Of a DNA stretch of 46,874 nt, positions 1-10,858 are shown piece by piece. The DNA lies in contig NW_008705564.1 in assembly GCF_000186865.1 (NCBI RefSeq), positions 2,415,425-2,462,298 on the forward strand, read 5' to 3'. Numbering within the stretch: the stretch's first letter is position 1; each line of letters opens with the position of its first letter. The stretch is from Aureococcus anophagefferens (taxonomy: Eukaryota; Sar; Pelagophyceae; Pelagomonadales; Pelagomonadaceae). The notes below the pieces were generated by a model that saw only the letters and a list, made by a program, of their open reading frames with translations, did no database searches and was not told the origin of the DNA. The position numbers were made by a program, and so were the translations under genes.

Positions 1-3000
1 GCTTCGCCAGCACCTTCCGCGCGAGCTTCGGCTCGTCCAGGTGGCCGGCGAAGGCCTCGGCGACGCGCGCCGCTAGTAGCCGCAGGGACGCGAGCTTCTC
101 CGCGGCGTCGAACTCCGCCGCGCGGTCCTCGGAGCCCGCGGCGTCGAGAAAGTCCAGGCACCGCTGCAGCAGCCCCGCGCGCGTCTCCGGCGCCACGCGG
201 CCCAGCAGCGTCGCGAGCACGTCCTTGACGCGCGCCGCGCAGGCCGCCGACGCCTCGTTGCCGCAGCGCATGGCGAGCTGGGCGAAGAAGGACGCGCCGT
301 GCTCGTCGACCGTCGCCGGCGGCAGCGCGCGGAGCGCCGCGGCGAGCGCGTCGAGCGCGGCGAGGCGCCCCTCCTCGTAGGCGTAGTCGAGCCCGAGCAG
401 AAGCTGGCCGAGGTGGTGCTTCGCGCGCTTCTTGCCCATGGGGTAGGTCAGCACGAACTTGAGGAGGATCGCCGACGCCCGCTTCCGCTCCGCGCGCTCG
501 AGCGACGTGACCTGGAGCTCCGCGACCTACGAGACGCGTCGGTGACGAGTTTCCTTCGTCGAAATCTCTCGAAACTCGTCGGGACGCCGTCCGCGACGGC
601 GTCCATGACGTCGTAGATCTCCGCGACGACGACGGGCCGCCGCACCATGGCCAGCAGGAGCGCGTAGGTCGCCGCGCGGTTCGACGCGAAGGAGTCGTCG
701 TCCGCGAGCGCGGACTCGGAGAGCGCGGCGCGCACGGACGAGGCGACGGCCTTGAGCTGCGCGTCGGCGAGCGACACCTCGTAGCCGTCGTCGCTCTTGC
801 CGCCGAGGAGCGCCGCGAGCATCTTGAAGGCGCCCTGGGCGCCGTCGCCCACGGGCGCGCCGCCGAAGCGCGAGCACCGCCGCAGCGTCTCGAGCGCGAC
901 CTTGGCGAGCCGCGGCGCCCAGCGCGCGGCGCCCTCGAGCTTCCAGCCCAACAGCGCGGACGCGACGGCGACGACGCCGAGCTGGAGCTCCTCGTCGCCC
1001 CGGAGGCCCCGGTAGGCCCGCGCGAGCATGCCGAGCAGCGGCGTCGCCGTCGCCTTGACGGCGTCGTCGCAGCTCTGGAGCTTGTGCTTCCGGAGGCCGA
1101 AGCGCAGCAGGTGCACGGCGAACCTCGACTTCTCGTCGCGGACCGCGCGGCGGTGCGACGCCCGCTCGAGGACGCCGCCGTGGCGGTCCCGGCCCGTGAG
1201 CTTGGGCGCCGACGCGCCGTCGATGACGGCGACGTTCTCCTGCTCGCGCTTGCGCTTCCGCGCGAGCGCCTCGGCCTTGGACGACGACGCGTCGCCCGCC
1301 GAGGGCAGCCACGCCGTCGCGGCGCCCGCGTTCGTGCGCACGCGCCTCGGCACCATGTCGGCCTCGTCCATGGCCAGCGGCGCGAGGGACCCGTCGTCGG
1401 AGTCGTCGTCGGAGTCGGACTCGTCGACGTCGGGCGCGGCGTCGCGCGTGACGACGCCCGTCCGCGTCAATATGGCCACCGCGTGGTAGACCAACTCCCC
1501 TCCACACGACGACGGGTTCGCCGCGAAGCCCGCGGCGACGCGCGCGACGGCGGCGCGGCAGCGGCCCGCCTCCGTCGCGCGCGCGTCGTCCTCCTCGCCC
1601 GCGCGCTGCGCGAGCGCGTCGAAGAGCGGGCGGACCAGCGCGTGCGCCGCGCTCCGCGCGACCGGCGCGTCGTCCGGTGCGCCGGCGTCGCGCGTCGCGT
1701 AGCTCGGCCGGTAGAGCACGGATTTCGCGAGCAACTCGAGCGACTCGTAGGTCCGCGAGACGACCTTGGCCGCCTCGGGCACGCCCGACGCGGACCCGGC
1801 CTTGTGGTCGCCGGCCGCGCGGCCGTCGAAGGTCTTCGCCGCGGAGCCCAACAAGTCGTCGACGAGGAGCTCGACGAGCGGGGCCACGCCCGCGTCTAAC
1901 GAGTGCGCGCAGGCCGCCGCGGCCGCGTCCGCGACGGCCGGGTCGTCGACCGTCGCCGGCGCGGCCGCCGCCTCGTTCCCGATTGCGCCGAGCGCGTCCG
2001 CGCCGGCGCTCTGGAGCGCCGCGACGATGGAGTGCACGGCGGCGGACCGCACGGCGAGCATGTAGCCGCTGTGGAGCGCCGCCTTGAGCTCCCGCAACAC
2101 CAAGGGCAGGCACGTCGGCGACAGGAAGACGACCATTTTCGCGAGCGTCGCCCGCCCGACGTCGCGCTGCGTCGCGTCGCGGTGTCGGAGCCCGCCGCAG
2201 ACCGACACCACCAAACCCCGCGTCTCCGAGTCGCGCGCCGCCGCGGGCAGCTTCGCGGCGAGGCGCAGGATCGCGAGGGCCACGGGCGCGCGGAGCACCT
2301 CGTCGCGCGCGCCCGTCTTTTTGGCGCGCACGGGCTTCTTCAGCAGCCGCCGCGCCGTCGGCAGGAGCCAGCCGTGGAGGCCCGCGGACACCTTGTCCGC
2401 CTTCGGGGGTTGGGCGGGCGCGTCGGCCTCCTCCTCCTCCTCCTCGGCGTCTTCCTCCTCCTCTTCCTCGTCCTCCTCCTCCTCTTCGACGTCCATGGCG
2501 TCGTCCGCGCCGTCGAGGAAATGGAAGTTGTCGAGGACGTGGCAGAACGCCGCGACGAAGGTCGCCTCGAGGGCCTTGCTGCTCTGGAGCTGCATGTCGC
2601 GGAACTTGGGCCTCTCCTTGCGGCTCGCGGCGCCCGACGGCGCCTGCTGGCTGTTCGCCTTGGGGCGGCTCAACCGCTCGTGGAGCCGCGCCTGGTTCTC
2701 GACGACCGTGGCGAGACGCTTCGCCAGTTGGCCGTAGCGGCTCCAGGGCAGCGCCGACGCCACGACGCCGACGCAGGCCGCCGCCTCCTTGACGAGCGCG
2801 TCCTGGGCCCGCGCGTCGTAGAGGGGCTGGAGCGCCAGGGGCAGCAGGAACCGCGCGGCGTCGCCGCGGGCGGCGTCGTCGAGGTCAACCGACGCGAAGA
2901 CGGCCGCCGCGCGCTTCAACGCGCGGGCCCGCCGGTGGGCCTGGAGGTGCGCGACGTTCTCGAAGAGGTCCAGGTCCGCGTTGTCGTTGGCGAAGCGCTT

Positions 3001-6000
3001 GAGCGCCACCGCGGGCGCGAGGAACGTCGCCGACGACTTCGCGGCGGCGGCGCCGAGCGCCGACACGGCCGCGCGCCGCGGGCCGTCGTCGCCGAGCTCC
3101 AGCGCCCCCATGACGTGGGGTAGTAAGCAGGTCGTCGCGACCCACTCCGCCGTCCAGGTCTTGCCGTGGGACGCCGCCGCCGCCGCCGCCGCGAGGAACG
3201 CGCGCGACGCGCGCGCCGCGCCGTCGCGGAGCGCGGCGTCCGAGTCGCGCGCGAGCGTCTGGAGCAGCGCCACGACCGGCGCGGCGCCGAGCGCCCCGAC
3301 GTCGGCGTCGGCGAGGAGCGGCGCCCAGGCGCCCGCGTCCGCCAAATCCTGGAGCGCCGCGCCCGCTTTTTCGAAATCCGGCGCGCCGTCGAGCGACGAC
3401 TCGTCGACGGCGACGAGCGCCTCCACGAGATCCGCGCCCGCTTTCAGGCTCGGCGCCCGCAGGTCCTCGTGGCCCCGCGCGAGGTCGACAAACGTCAGCG
3501 CCACGGCGCGCACGGCGTCGCCGCGGTCCGACGCGGCGAAGAGCTCCGTCGACCGCCGCTTCCGCCGCGGCGGCCCGAGGAGCGCGACGAGCGACTGCGC
3601 GTGCGAGAAGGGCCGCGCGACGCGCGGGAAGAGCGCGCCGAGGCACGTGCGGATCGTGTCGCGCGTCGTCGCGATGGACGTGTCGTGCGCCGCGCCGACG
3701 ATCTTCAGCCGGGGCACGAGCGTCGCGGCCAGGCGGCTCGCGTCGCCGTCGCCGAGCGGCCAAAAGTTCGCGTCGGCCGCGGGCAGCGTCGCCAGCTCCG
3801 CGACGCGCCGCAGGGCGTTGAGCGCGCGGAGCTGGGTCTTGTTGAGCCGCCGCGCCGCGGACCCGTCGAGCGCCCTGCCGAGCGCCGCGACGACCGCCGC
3901 GGCCTCGGGCCGCAACAGCGCCGCGCCCGAGGAGTCGTCCTCCGCGAGGAGGCCGCAGACGCCGTCGAGCGCGAGTTTCGCGTCGGCGGCGCAGGCCGCG
4001 AGGGCCGCGACGGCCCCCGGCGCGACGGCGGCCCGGAGGCTCGGGTACGCGCATGCCGCGGCGACGACCTCGAGGAGCGCGGGGCTCCGCGCCTGCCCGC
4101 CGGAGCTGCCCGCGAGCGACGCGAGGTGCGACCCGAGGGGCGCCCAGAGCCGCTCCTTCAGGCCGCCGTCGACGGCCCAGAGGACGTCGGACTCCGCGAA
4201 CTGGTCCAGGAGCTCCTTGCAGCACTTTAAGGCCAAGTGCCGCTCGCGCTTCCGCCGCGACTTCGACCCGTCGACGACTTCTTCTTCGTCGTCGTCCTCC
4301 TCCTCGTCCTCGACGGCCTCCTCCTCGGCCTCGCCCCGCGCGGCGAGCACGGCGAGCACGACGCCCAGGAACGTGCCCGCGTGGGCCTCGACGCGGTAGC
4401 CGAGCTTGGCGACGACGGCCCGGAGCAGCTGGAGCAGCCCGGACACGCGCGACTCGGAACACGCCGCCACGGCCCGCTCCGCGTCCTCGCGGCCCCGGAG
4501 CGGCGCCAGAGAGTCGAGCCCGCCCGACGGCAGCAACGGCCGGAACATGAGCACCAGGAACGCGTCGAGCTCCGACGGGTCCAGCGCCGCGAGAAAACTC
4601 AGGATCGTCGCGCGCCGCGCGGCCGGCGACGCCTTGCGCCGGCCGCCGACGGCCGCCGACTTGGCGCGGAAGCGGCCGAAGAGCACGCGGCAGAGCACGG
4701 GGATGAGCCCCGCGCGGTGCGTGTCGTCGATCTGCCAGCCGCCGGCGCCGGCCTCGACGGCGCCGACGCCGCGGGCCTCGCGCGACGCGCCGAGCTTGAC
4801 GAGCGTGTCGCGCAGCGTCGCGTCGTCCAACAGCGCGGCGACGCGCGCCGCGTAGGGCGCGAGGTGGGGCACCTTGTAGGGCGCGAGGCACTTGAGCGCC
4901 AGCGACGCGACGTCGCCGCGCGGCTTGCCCAGGAGGCGCTCGTAGACGGCCCGGAGCGCGTCGCCGTGGGGCAGCGACTTCGGCGCGGCCGCGCCGGCGA
5001 AGACCCTGAGCAGCGTCTCGAGGCGCCGGTGGCGCGCCGCGCCGGGCAGGGGCGCCGCGCGGCCGTAGCGGTCGCCGCAGGCCCGCGGCAGCAGCGGCAG
5101 GATCTCCTTCGCGTCGGGATCGCCGCCGTCGTCGAAGAGGTCGACGCGGAGGAACGTGACGAAGAGCTCGACGGCGGCGCGCGCGCCGTCCGCGGACGCG
5201 CCGCCGACGGCGCCGCAGGCCGCGGCCGCGTCCCAGGCCACGGCGTGCGACCGGTCCGCGTCCAAAGCGCCGTCGTCGTCCGCTTCCCAAACGCCGCTCG
5301 CGCGGCCGCCGCCCGTGGCCGCGTCGTCGTCGCGCGCGGCCCGCGCGAGCGCACCGGCGAGGTCCGCGGCGTCGGGCTCGCCGCCGCGGCGCTTCTTCGA
5401 CGGCGCCGCGGCGGCCGCGGACGACGCGCGCTGCAGCAGCGCCAGGAGCGGCGGCCATTTCGCGCCCGGGTCCAGGGCCGCGAGGACTTTGGTGGCGTGG
5501 GCCCAGAGCGGCTCGAAGCGGACGGTCAGCAGGCCGCAGCAGTGGCACGCGAAAGACCGCGCCGCCGCCGCGCCGAGCGCGCCGTCGCCCCGGCGCCGCG
5601 CGAGGGCCTCGGCGACGCCCAGGAGCCGCGCCATGGGCCGCTCCGACGCGAGCGCGACGGGCAACGCCTCGACGGCCCCGCAGAGCCGCAGCGCAAAGGC
5701 CGCGCCGCCGTCGGAAGGTTCCGAAGCGTCGAAGGCCGCGACCGTGAGCTCCGCGTCGCACGGTTCGCCGAGCGCGGCCATGAGCTCGAGGGCCAGGGCG
5801 CGCGCGGCGCCGCTCGGCGCCGCGAGGCGCGGCGCGACGGCGTCGGCGAGCGCGCCCGCGGCGCCCGGCGCGTTGAAGGCCGCGGCCGCGCCGTGGCGCC
5901 GGATCGTCTCCGCGGCGACCCGCAGCGTCGCGGCGCTGCCGAGCGCCGCGGGCCGCCCCGTGAGCGCCGCGATCAGCGGCGCCGCCGCGCGCGCGGCGAC

Positions 6001-7964
6001 GTGGGGCTGGCCCAAAGCGTCGAGCGCGCGGAGGCCCGCGGCGCGGACGACGCGGAGCTCCGCGGTCTTCTCGGACTCGAAGGCGCGCCGGCTGCAGGCG
6101 TCGACGAGCTGCGCGGCGAGGGCGGCCACCCGCGGCCCGGCGGCCGCGCCCGCGAGCGCCGTCGCGACGTCGAGCGCGGGCAGCGCGGCCGCCTGGGCAG
6201 CAAAAGGGTGATTCAACGTCGCTTCAACGTGAGTGTTCCGCGCGCGCGCGTTCCGGGAAAAGCATCCACGCTTCGAGGCCGTTCCGAGAGATGATCGCTC
6301 GTCCAAGAATTAGCCGAAACGAGTGGAAAACGGCCGAGATCGGAGCCTTTGAAGTTGGGAATTTCGCTCTCTTTTGCTGCCCTGGCGGCCGCGAGCGCCG
6401 CGGCGTCGACGGCCCGCGCCGCGGCCTCCAAAGGCGGCGCGACGATCTCCGCGGCGACGCGGTCGAGCAACCGGCCCGAGCCCCGCTTCGCCGCGCGCGC
6501 GGCGACGGCGAGGCCCGCGGCGGCGTCGCCCGCGGCCGCGGCCGCGAGCGCGGCCTCGAGCGCCGCGTCCGCCGCGGCGTCGACGCCGGCGCCGGCGTCC
6601 TCGAGGTCGTCGAGCGCGTCGAGGACCGCCAGCGCGTCGCGCGCGCCGCCCGCTTGGAGCACGCCGGCGACCCAGGCCTCGCCGCGCGCGGCCGCGACCG
6701 CGCGGAGCGCGCCCTGCGGCGCCGCGGCCGCGCCCGCGAGCGCCGCCCGGACGAGGGCCCCCGCGTCGCGCGGCGCGGCGCCCGCGCCGGCGCCGGCGAC
6801 GAGGCCGTCGAGGAGCGCGGCGAGGCGGTCGCAGCGGTCGCGCGCTAGAGCTCGCGGCAAAGCGCGGTCGACCTTGAGGTCGTCGTCGCGGTTCGTCAGG
6901 AGCCGCGCGCGGCGCCAGGACACGACGGTGGCGAGGCGCGCCAGCGCGTCGCCGAGGGCCGCGTCGCCCGCGGACGCGCGGTTCGCCGCGCCGTCGACGA
7001 CGGCCGCCCACAACGGTTCGACGTCGTCGCCCGGCCGCGTCGCGTCGAGCAGGAGCGTCAGCACGCGGTCGGCGACGGCGCCGCCTCGCGCGAGCACGAC
7101 CCCGAGCACGTCGCCCGCGCGGCTGTGGAGCCGCCCGCCGACGCCGACGGCCAGCTCGAAGAGCAGCCGCGCGAGACCGTCGCGCGATCGGGCGACGACG
7201 GCGGCCCGCTCGTCCCGGTCCCGCAAAGCGACGGACAGGAGCTTCCGCAGGTGCTTCGCGAGGACCTTGGGCTTGCGGATGCGCCGCAGGAGCTTCGCGA
7301 GGACGCGCGCGCCCAGGGCCCGCGCGTCCTCGGACTCGGCGCCCAAAAGAGCGCCGTAGTGGCGCCGCGCCGCGGGCCAGCCCGCCTCCGCGCCCTCCAG
7401 GAGGCCGTCGGCGCAGTAGCGGAACACGTACCCCAACGCGTCGCTCGCGGCCTTGGCGACGGGCGGGCTCCGGTCGCCGACGGACGCGGCCAGCCCCGCG
7501 ACGAGCGCCGCGAGCGCTTCCGCCCCGAGCGCGGGGCCCGCGTCGCGCGCCAACACCGACGCCAGCGAGTAGGCGCCGGCGACGCGCGTCGCCGGGTCCG
7601 CGAAGGCGGCGCCGAGCACGGTCGCGATGCGGTCGCCGTTGTGGAGCACCTCGGGCAGCGACTGCGCGAGCGGCCACAAGGGCTCGTGGACGAGCTGTAA
7701 AAAGTCCTTCCGCTTCTCGAGCTGGCTCAGGCGCAGCAGCTCGCTCCTCAGCAGGCACGCGCGCCGCGGGTCCACGGCGCCGCCGGCGTCGCCGTCGAGC
7801 GCCAGGCGGTAGCCCTCCTCGCCCTCGACGAGCGCGACCGTGTCGTGCTGCGACGTCGCCCGCGGCGCCGCCGCGAGCGCCGCGAAGCGCTTCTTCGGCG
7901 CCTGGAAGCGGATGCGCTTCTCCTCGCCGTCGATCTCCGCCTCGGCGCCGGACGGGTCCGCCAT
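1..7964 (-). CDS. UTP20: UTP20-like U3 snoRNP / SSU-processome HEAT-repeat protein (3' end beyond window)
   Basis: Exons read on the minus strand: 7964-6393, 6192-586 and 526-1 (continues out of the window), giving about 2,570 residues of a family that is about 2,800 in animals. UTP20 is a nucleolar scaffold of the small-subunit processome needed for 18S rRNA maturation. I recognise the N-terminal block (QLEKRKDFLQLVHEPLWPL, then an ARM-like run with KPKVLAKHLRKLL) and the C-terminal block after the last intron (ILLKFVLTYPMGKKRAKHHL). Both match the family; the middle is Ala-rich alpha-helical repeat with two acidic tracts (around 4270-4330 and 2430-2500). Start ATG at 7964-7962. Intron 1 (6193-6392) is a family A introner with a GC donor. 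Intron 2 (527-585, GT-AG, 59 nt) holds a perfect 10-bp inverted repeat. Frame is kept across both introns. The identification rests on recalled family resemblance, not an alignment. Confidence 0.8.
527..585 (-). other. Short UTP20 intron with internal hairpin
   Basis: A GT-AG interval of 59 nt restores the UTP20 frame between VADG and VAELQVTS. It contains GACGAGTTTC (544-553) and its exact reverse complement (571-580) around a 17-nt loop. It is not clearly related to the A or B introners. The acceptor could alternatively be the CAG 15 nt downstream. Confidence 0.65.
6193..6392 (+). mobile_element. Introner A1 (family A) forming UTP20 intron 1
   Basis: 200-bp intron in the minus-strand UTP20 gene. 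Terminal inverted repeats GGGCAGCAAAAG / CTTTTGCTGCCC are perfect over 12 bp. The 8-bp target duplication is GCGGCCGC at 6185-6192 and 6385-6392, itself a palindrome. In gene sense the donor is GC from the TSD and the acceptor is CCCAG at the element end; no GT exists near the donor. The core (CCAAGAATTAGCC here) reads on the plus strand, opposite to the gene. Confidence 0.9.
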
Positions 7965-8148
7965 ATTGGGTCGAGTCGCGGTGCGGCAAAATGAGTTACA
8001 AGCTACTCATCGCCTGCGGCCGAGCTCTCTTCGGACTGCAGCATGAACTCAGTTCATCCTCGGAGTGGCCCGCGCGCGGCCGCCGCGCGGCGAAGGGCTA
8101 GGCCTAGGGCTGGAGGTGTATCACAGGCTCCTTACTTGTCGATGGGGC

Positions 8149-9003
8149 TCAGGCGTCGCGCTCGCTGCGCCAGAATTCGAACGCGTGGATGAAGATCTCC
8201 TCGGGGACCTCGGAGAAGAGGCGCTCGTACAGGCGCACGCTCGACGGCGACGCGCGGCCGCTCTCGCGGAGCGTCGGCAGCTCGCGGCGGAGGGCGAGGA
8301 GCTGGTTTCGCGGCGCGGCGACATACGCGGACCAGCCGCCGGCAGCGCGGACGCGGGCGAGGAACGCGGCATTGTGCGAGCTGTGGTAGCGGCGCGCGTG
8401 GGCCTCGGGATCTTGGCCGTACGATAACGCGGTCGAATTGCGCGCGTCGAGCGACGCGCCGCGGCTGAGGAGGAGTTTGCACATTTTGATCCGGCTGTCG
8501 CGGGCAGCTCGATGGAGCGCTGTACAAGAATTTTGATCGCGCGCATCGACGCGAGCGCCGGCGTCCAGCAGGAGGACCGCTGCGTCGCATCGGTCGTCAC
8601 AGGTGGCGAAGTGTAGTGGCGTTGACCCGGAATCGTACGTCGCCGCTTCCACGTTCGCGCCGTGGTCCAGCAGCCATCGAATGGCGGAACACCATCCGTA
8701 GCGCGCGGCATGATGCAGGCGCGTGACGTGCAAGTTGTGGAAAAGAATGGTAGCATCGATGTCGCGGCCCTCGCCGGAACCGTACCACGCCCGCGTCTCG
8801 TCGAGGAAGGCACGCTCTTCGTCGTCCATCCGCTCACCCTTGCCCTTGCCGCCAAAGCGCTTCCCACCGCCGCCGCGGCCTATTCCGCCGCCGCCGCGGC
8901 CCTTTCCGCCGCCGCCGCCGCCGTTCCCGGCGCCGCCGCGGCATTTCCCGCCACCGCCGCGGCCCCCGCCGGACCCGATGAAGGCCCCCTCAGCGTTCTC
9001 CAT
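8149..9003 (-). CDS. Ankyrin-repeat protein with Gly-rich N-terminus and C-terminal FWRSERD box
   Basis: Single exon, 284 aa. Residues 1-55 are Gly/Arg/Lys-rich repeats (GGGGKGRGGGGIGRGGGG). About residues 90-190 hold three to four ankyrin repeats (ARYGWCSAIRWLLDHGANVE, STPLHFATCDDRCDAAVLLL, TALHRAARDSRIKMCKLLL). The C-terminus has GGWSAYVAAPRNQLLALRR and then EEIFIHAFEFWRSERD, a conserved tail also present in the ankyrin protein at 20429-21109, so the two are paralogues. Ankyrin repeats bind proteins; the tail may be a degron-adaptor or folding cap, but that is a guess. The start at 9003 is the first Met; MDDEERAFLDETRAWYGSG, an internal Met, aligns with the start of the paralogue, so the Gly-rich part could be an extension or an alternative N-terminus. 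It faces the TauD gene across 65 bp. Confidence 0.8.
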   Translation of the reverse strand: MENAEGAFIGSGGGRGGGGKCRGGAGNGGGGGGKGRGGGGIGRGGGGKRFGGKGKGERMDDEERAFLDETRAWYGSGEGRDIDATILFHNLHVTRLHHAARYGWCSAIRWLLDHGANVEAATYDSGSTPLHFATCDDRCDAAVLLLDAGARVDARDQNSCTALHRAARDSRIKMCKLLLSRGASLDARNSTALSYGQDPEAHARRYHSSHNAAFLARVRAAGGWSAYVAAPRNQLLALRRELPTLRESGRASPSSVRLYERLFSEVPEEIFIHAFEFWRSERDA

Positions 9004-9068
9004 GCTTTACTCCCGAGCTATTTCTTCAAGTGGCATTCACTTTAAAAAAACGATCGCCTTCTCGAACG
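9004..9068. promoter_or_regulatory. 65-bp divergent promoter interval
   Basis: This is the whole space between the ankyrin start (minus) and the TauD start (plus). It is AT-richer than its surroundings and includes a run of seven A at about 9044-9050. It presumably serves both genes; no motif is claimed. Confidence 0.4.
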
Positions 9069-10033
9069 ATGATGATGGCTGCCCCGACGCGCCTAGCATG
9101 CGTCGCCCTGTCGTTGTGCTTGCACGCTCGCGCCTACACGGTGGAGCCGCTCTCGTCGGCGCTGGGCGTCGAGGTCGTCGGCCTCGACCTGCGGTCGCCG
9201 CTCGACGACGACACGGTGGACGCGATCACGGCGCTGCTCGACGCGCACCTCGTCGTGTGCTTCCGGGGCCAAACTTCGCTCACGCCGGAGCAGCAGGTCG
9301 CCTTCACGAAACGCTGGGGCGCCGTGGAGCCGCACCCGCTGGGCTCGCGCGAGGAGATCCACCCCGCGGGCGTCCCCGAAGAGGTCCTCGTCGCGCAGAA
9401 CCGCCTCGTCGACGGCGACTCCGTGCGCAACGACATCTGGCACACGGACCTGAGCTGCATGCGGGGGCGCGGCGTCGAGCAACGGGACTGCGTTTTCGCG
9501 CAATGCTGAGAAGAAACTTCTTTAGGCCCGAGCCCGTCGCGTACACGGCGCTCCTCGGCGTCGAGGTCCCCCGGGAGGGCTGGGGCGACACGCTCTTCGC
9601 GAACACGCGCCAAGCCTACCGGGGCCTCTCCGAGGGCTACAAGGCCCTCGTCGACGACCTGCGCGCGGTCCACAACACGATGCACTTCGAGCGCGCGGGC
9701 AAGATGGAGAACTTCACGGCCTCCGCGTCTTCCGTGCACCCGCTGGTCCGGACGCACCCGCGCACGGGCGAGGACGCGCTCTACCTGTCGGGCAACTTCA
9801 TCGACCGCGTCGACGGCATGGGCCGCGACGAGAGCCGGCCGCTCGTCGACGCGCTCATCGCCCACGCGACGAGCCCGATCTACACCTACCGCCACCGCTG
9901 GCGCGCGGGCGACCTCGTCATGTGGGACAACGCGGCGACGATGCACTACGCCGTCTTCGACTACGCCGCGGGCATGGCCCGGACGATGCATCGTACGACC
10001 GTCGCGGGCGACGCGCCGTTCCGCGCGCGCTAG
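9069..10033 (+). CDS. TauD/TfdA-type Fe(II)/2-oxoglutarate dioxygenase
   Basis: Exons 9069-9460 and 9526-10033, about 299 aa. Family members hydroxylate small acids (for example taurine) using Fe(II) and 2-oxoglutarate. The facial-triad start is WHTDLS (H125, D127); the distal part has MWDNAATMHYAVFDY with the third His, and ARTMHRTTVAGD carries the Arg expected to bind 2-oxoglutarate. VEPLSSALGVEVVGLDLRSP and GDTLFANTRQAYRGLS are also family-typical. An N-terminal hydrophobic stretch (LACVALSLCLHARA) looks like a signal or organelle leader. ATG codons at 9069, 9072 and 9075 are all possible starts. The intron (9461-9525, 65 nt) is inferred because only a GC donor (GCGGGG) and the TTCTTTAG acceptor keep the frame from SCM to PEPVAY. 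The substrate cannot be told from sequence. Confidence 0.85.
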
Positions 10034-10083
10034 GGCGGCTTACCGGCGCGCGCGCCGCTCGAGGCGCGCGGGGGCCGCCTCGC

Positions 10084-10620
10084 TCAGTTGGGCGCGACGA
10101 GCTTGTTGTAGAGGGGCATGAGGGCCAGCACGGAGAAGGCCGCGGCCGTCTTCTTCTGATGCGCGCGCAGCCGCGCGAGGACGCCGCCGTCGCCGGCGCC
10201 GGCGACGTCGCTCGCCGACGGCAGCGCCGAGTCGTCGACGGCCTCCACCGCCGGCGACGCCGGCGGCACGCGGTACTCGGCCGTCGCGAGGACGTCGGCG
10301 ATTTTGAGCTTCAGCGCCGCGACGTCCGTCGCGGGGAACTCGAAGGGGCAGGCGGCGCGGACGGCGTGGTCCGCGGGCAGCGCCGTCGCGCCAAAGGCCG
10401 CGGCGGCGGCGAAGACGACGAAGAGCAGCGTCCCGAGCCAGGATCCGCCGCCGGCGGGGCTCGCGGGCGACGCGCCGACCGCGGCGTCCTCCATCTGCGA
10501 CGGCCAGCGCGACTCGCCCGTGCTCGTGTTCAAAAAGTAGCGGTTCCCCGTCGCCGGATCCTCGTGCGTCTCCCACACATCGCCGGAGGCCTCCGTAACG
10601 GTCTCCGTCGTCGCCGCCAT
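10084..10620 (-). CDS. WW-domain protein with one membrane segment
   Basis: Single exon, 178 aa from the ATG at 10620-10618. A WW domain lies at about residues 15-43 (WETHEDPATGNRYFLNTSTG then SRWPS), with both tryptophans and the central aromatic pair; WW domains bind Pro-rich ligands. A hydrophobic stretch near residues 60-80 (WLGTLLFVVFAAAAAFGATA) is a probable TM segment. The C-terminal half is Ala-rich and unrecognised. It is divergent from the plus-strand membrane protein starting at 10859. Confidence 0.65.
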   Translation of the reverse strand: MAATTETVTEASGDVWETHEDPATGNRYFLNTSTGESRWPSQMEDAAVGASPASPAGGGSWLGTLLFVVFAAAAAFGATALPADHAVRAACPFEFPATDVAALKLKIADVLATAEYRVPPASPAVEAVDDSALPSASDVAGAGDGGVLARLRAHQKKTAAAFSVLALMPLYNKLVAPN

Positions 10621-10760
10621 GCGCATCCAATGAAACACGAATCAGATTCGGCCGGCCGCGGCGATGATGGCGGGCAGCCCAAACTTCACACAATCGCCGA
10701 TTGGCAAGAATACACAAGCTCGGCGCCTTTCAAGGCGCGCCGTCGCGTCGCGAGCCAGCG

Positions 10761-10858
10761 CTCCGCAACCGCAATCGCTCGTCGCGACCCAGCAGCTCCG
10801 CAACCGCAATCGCTTGTCGCGACCCAGCAGCTCCGCGACCGCAATCGCTTGCGCACCG
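10761..10858 (+). repeat. 35-bp tandem repeat (about 2.8 copies) in the 5' flank of the 10859 gene
   Basis: Copies at 10761-10795, 10796-10830 and 10831-10858 (truncated). Each begins CTCCGCAACCGCAATCGCT and ends GTCGCGACCCAGCAG; a partial copy precedes at about 10747-10760. They sit between two divergent starts and stop at the ATG, so they are 5' UTR or promoter DNA. CGCAATCG recurs in each unit. Confidence 0.85.

Noticed and set aside
4237..6294. Long plus-strand open frames over UTP20 (for example 685 codons) and many others of the same kind
   Set aside because: They are antisense to a conserved gene, are Arg/Ala/Gly-rich, and exist because GC-rich DNA has few stop codons.
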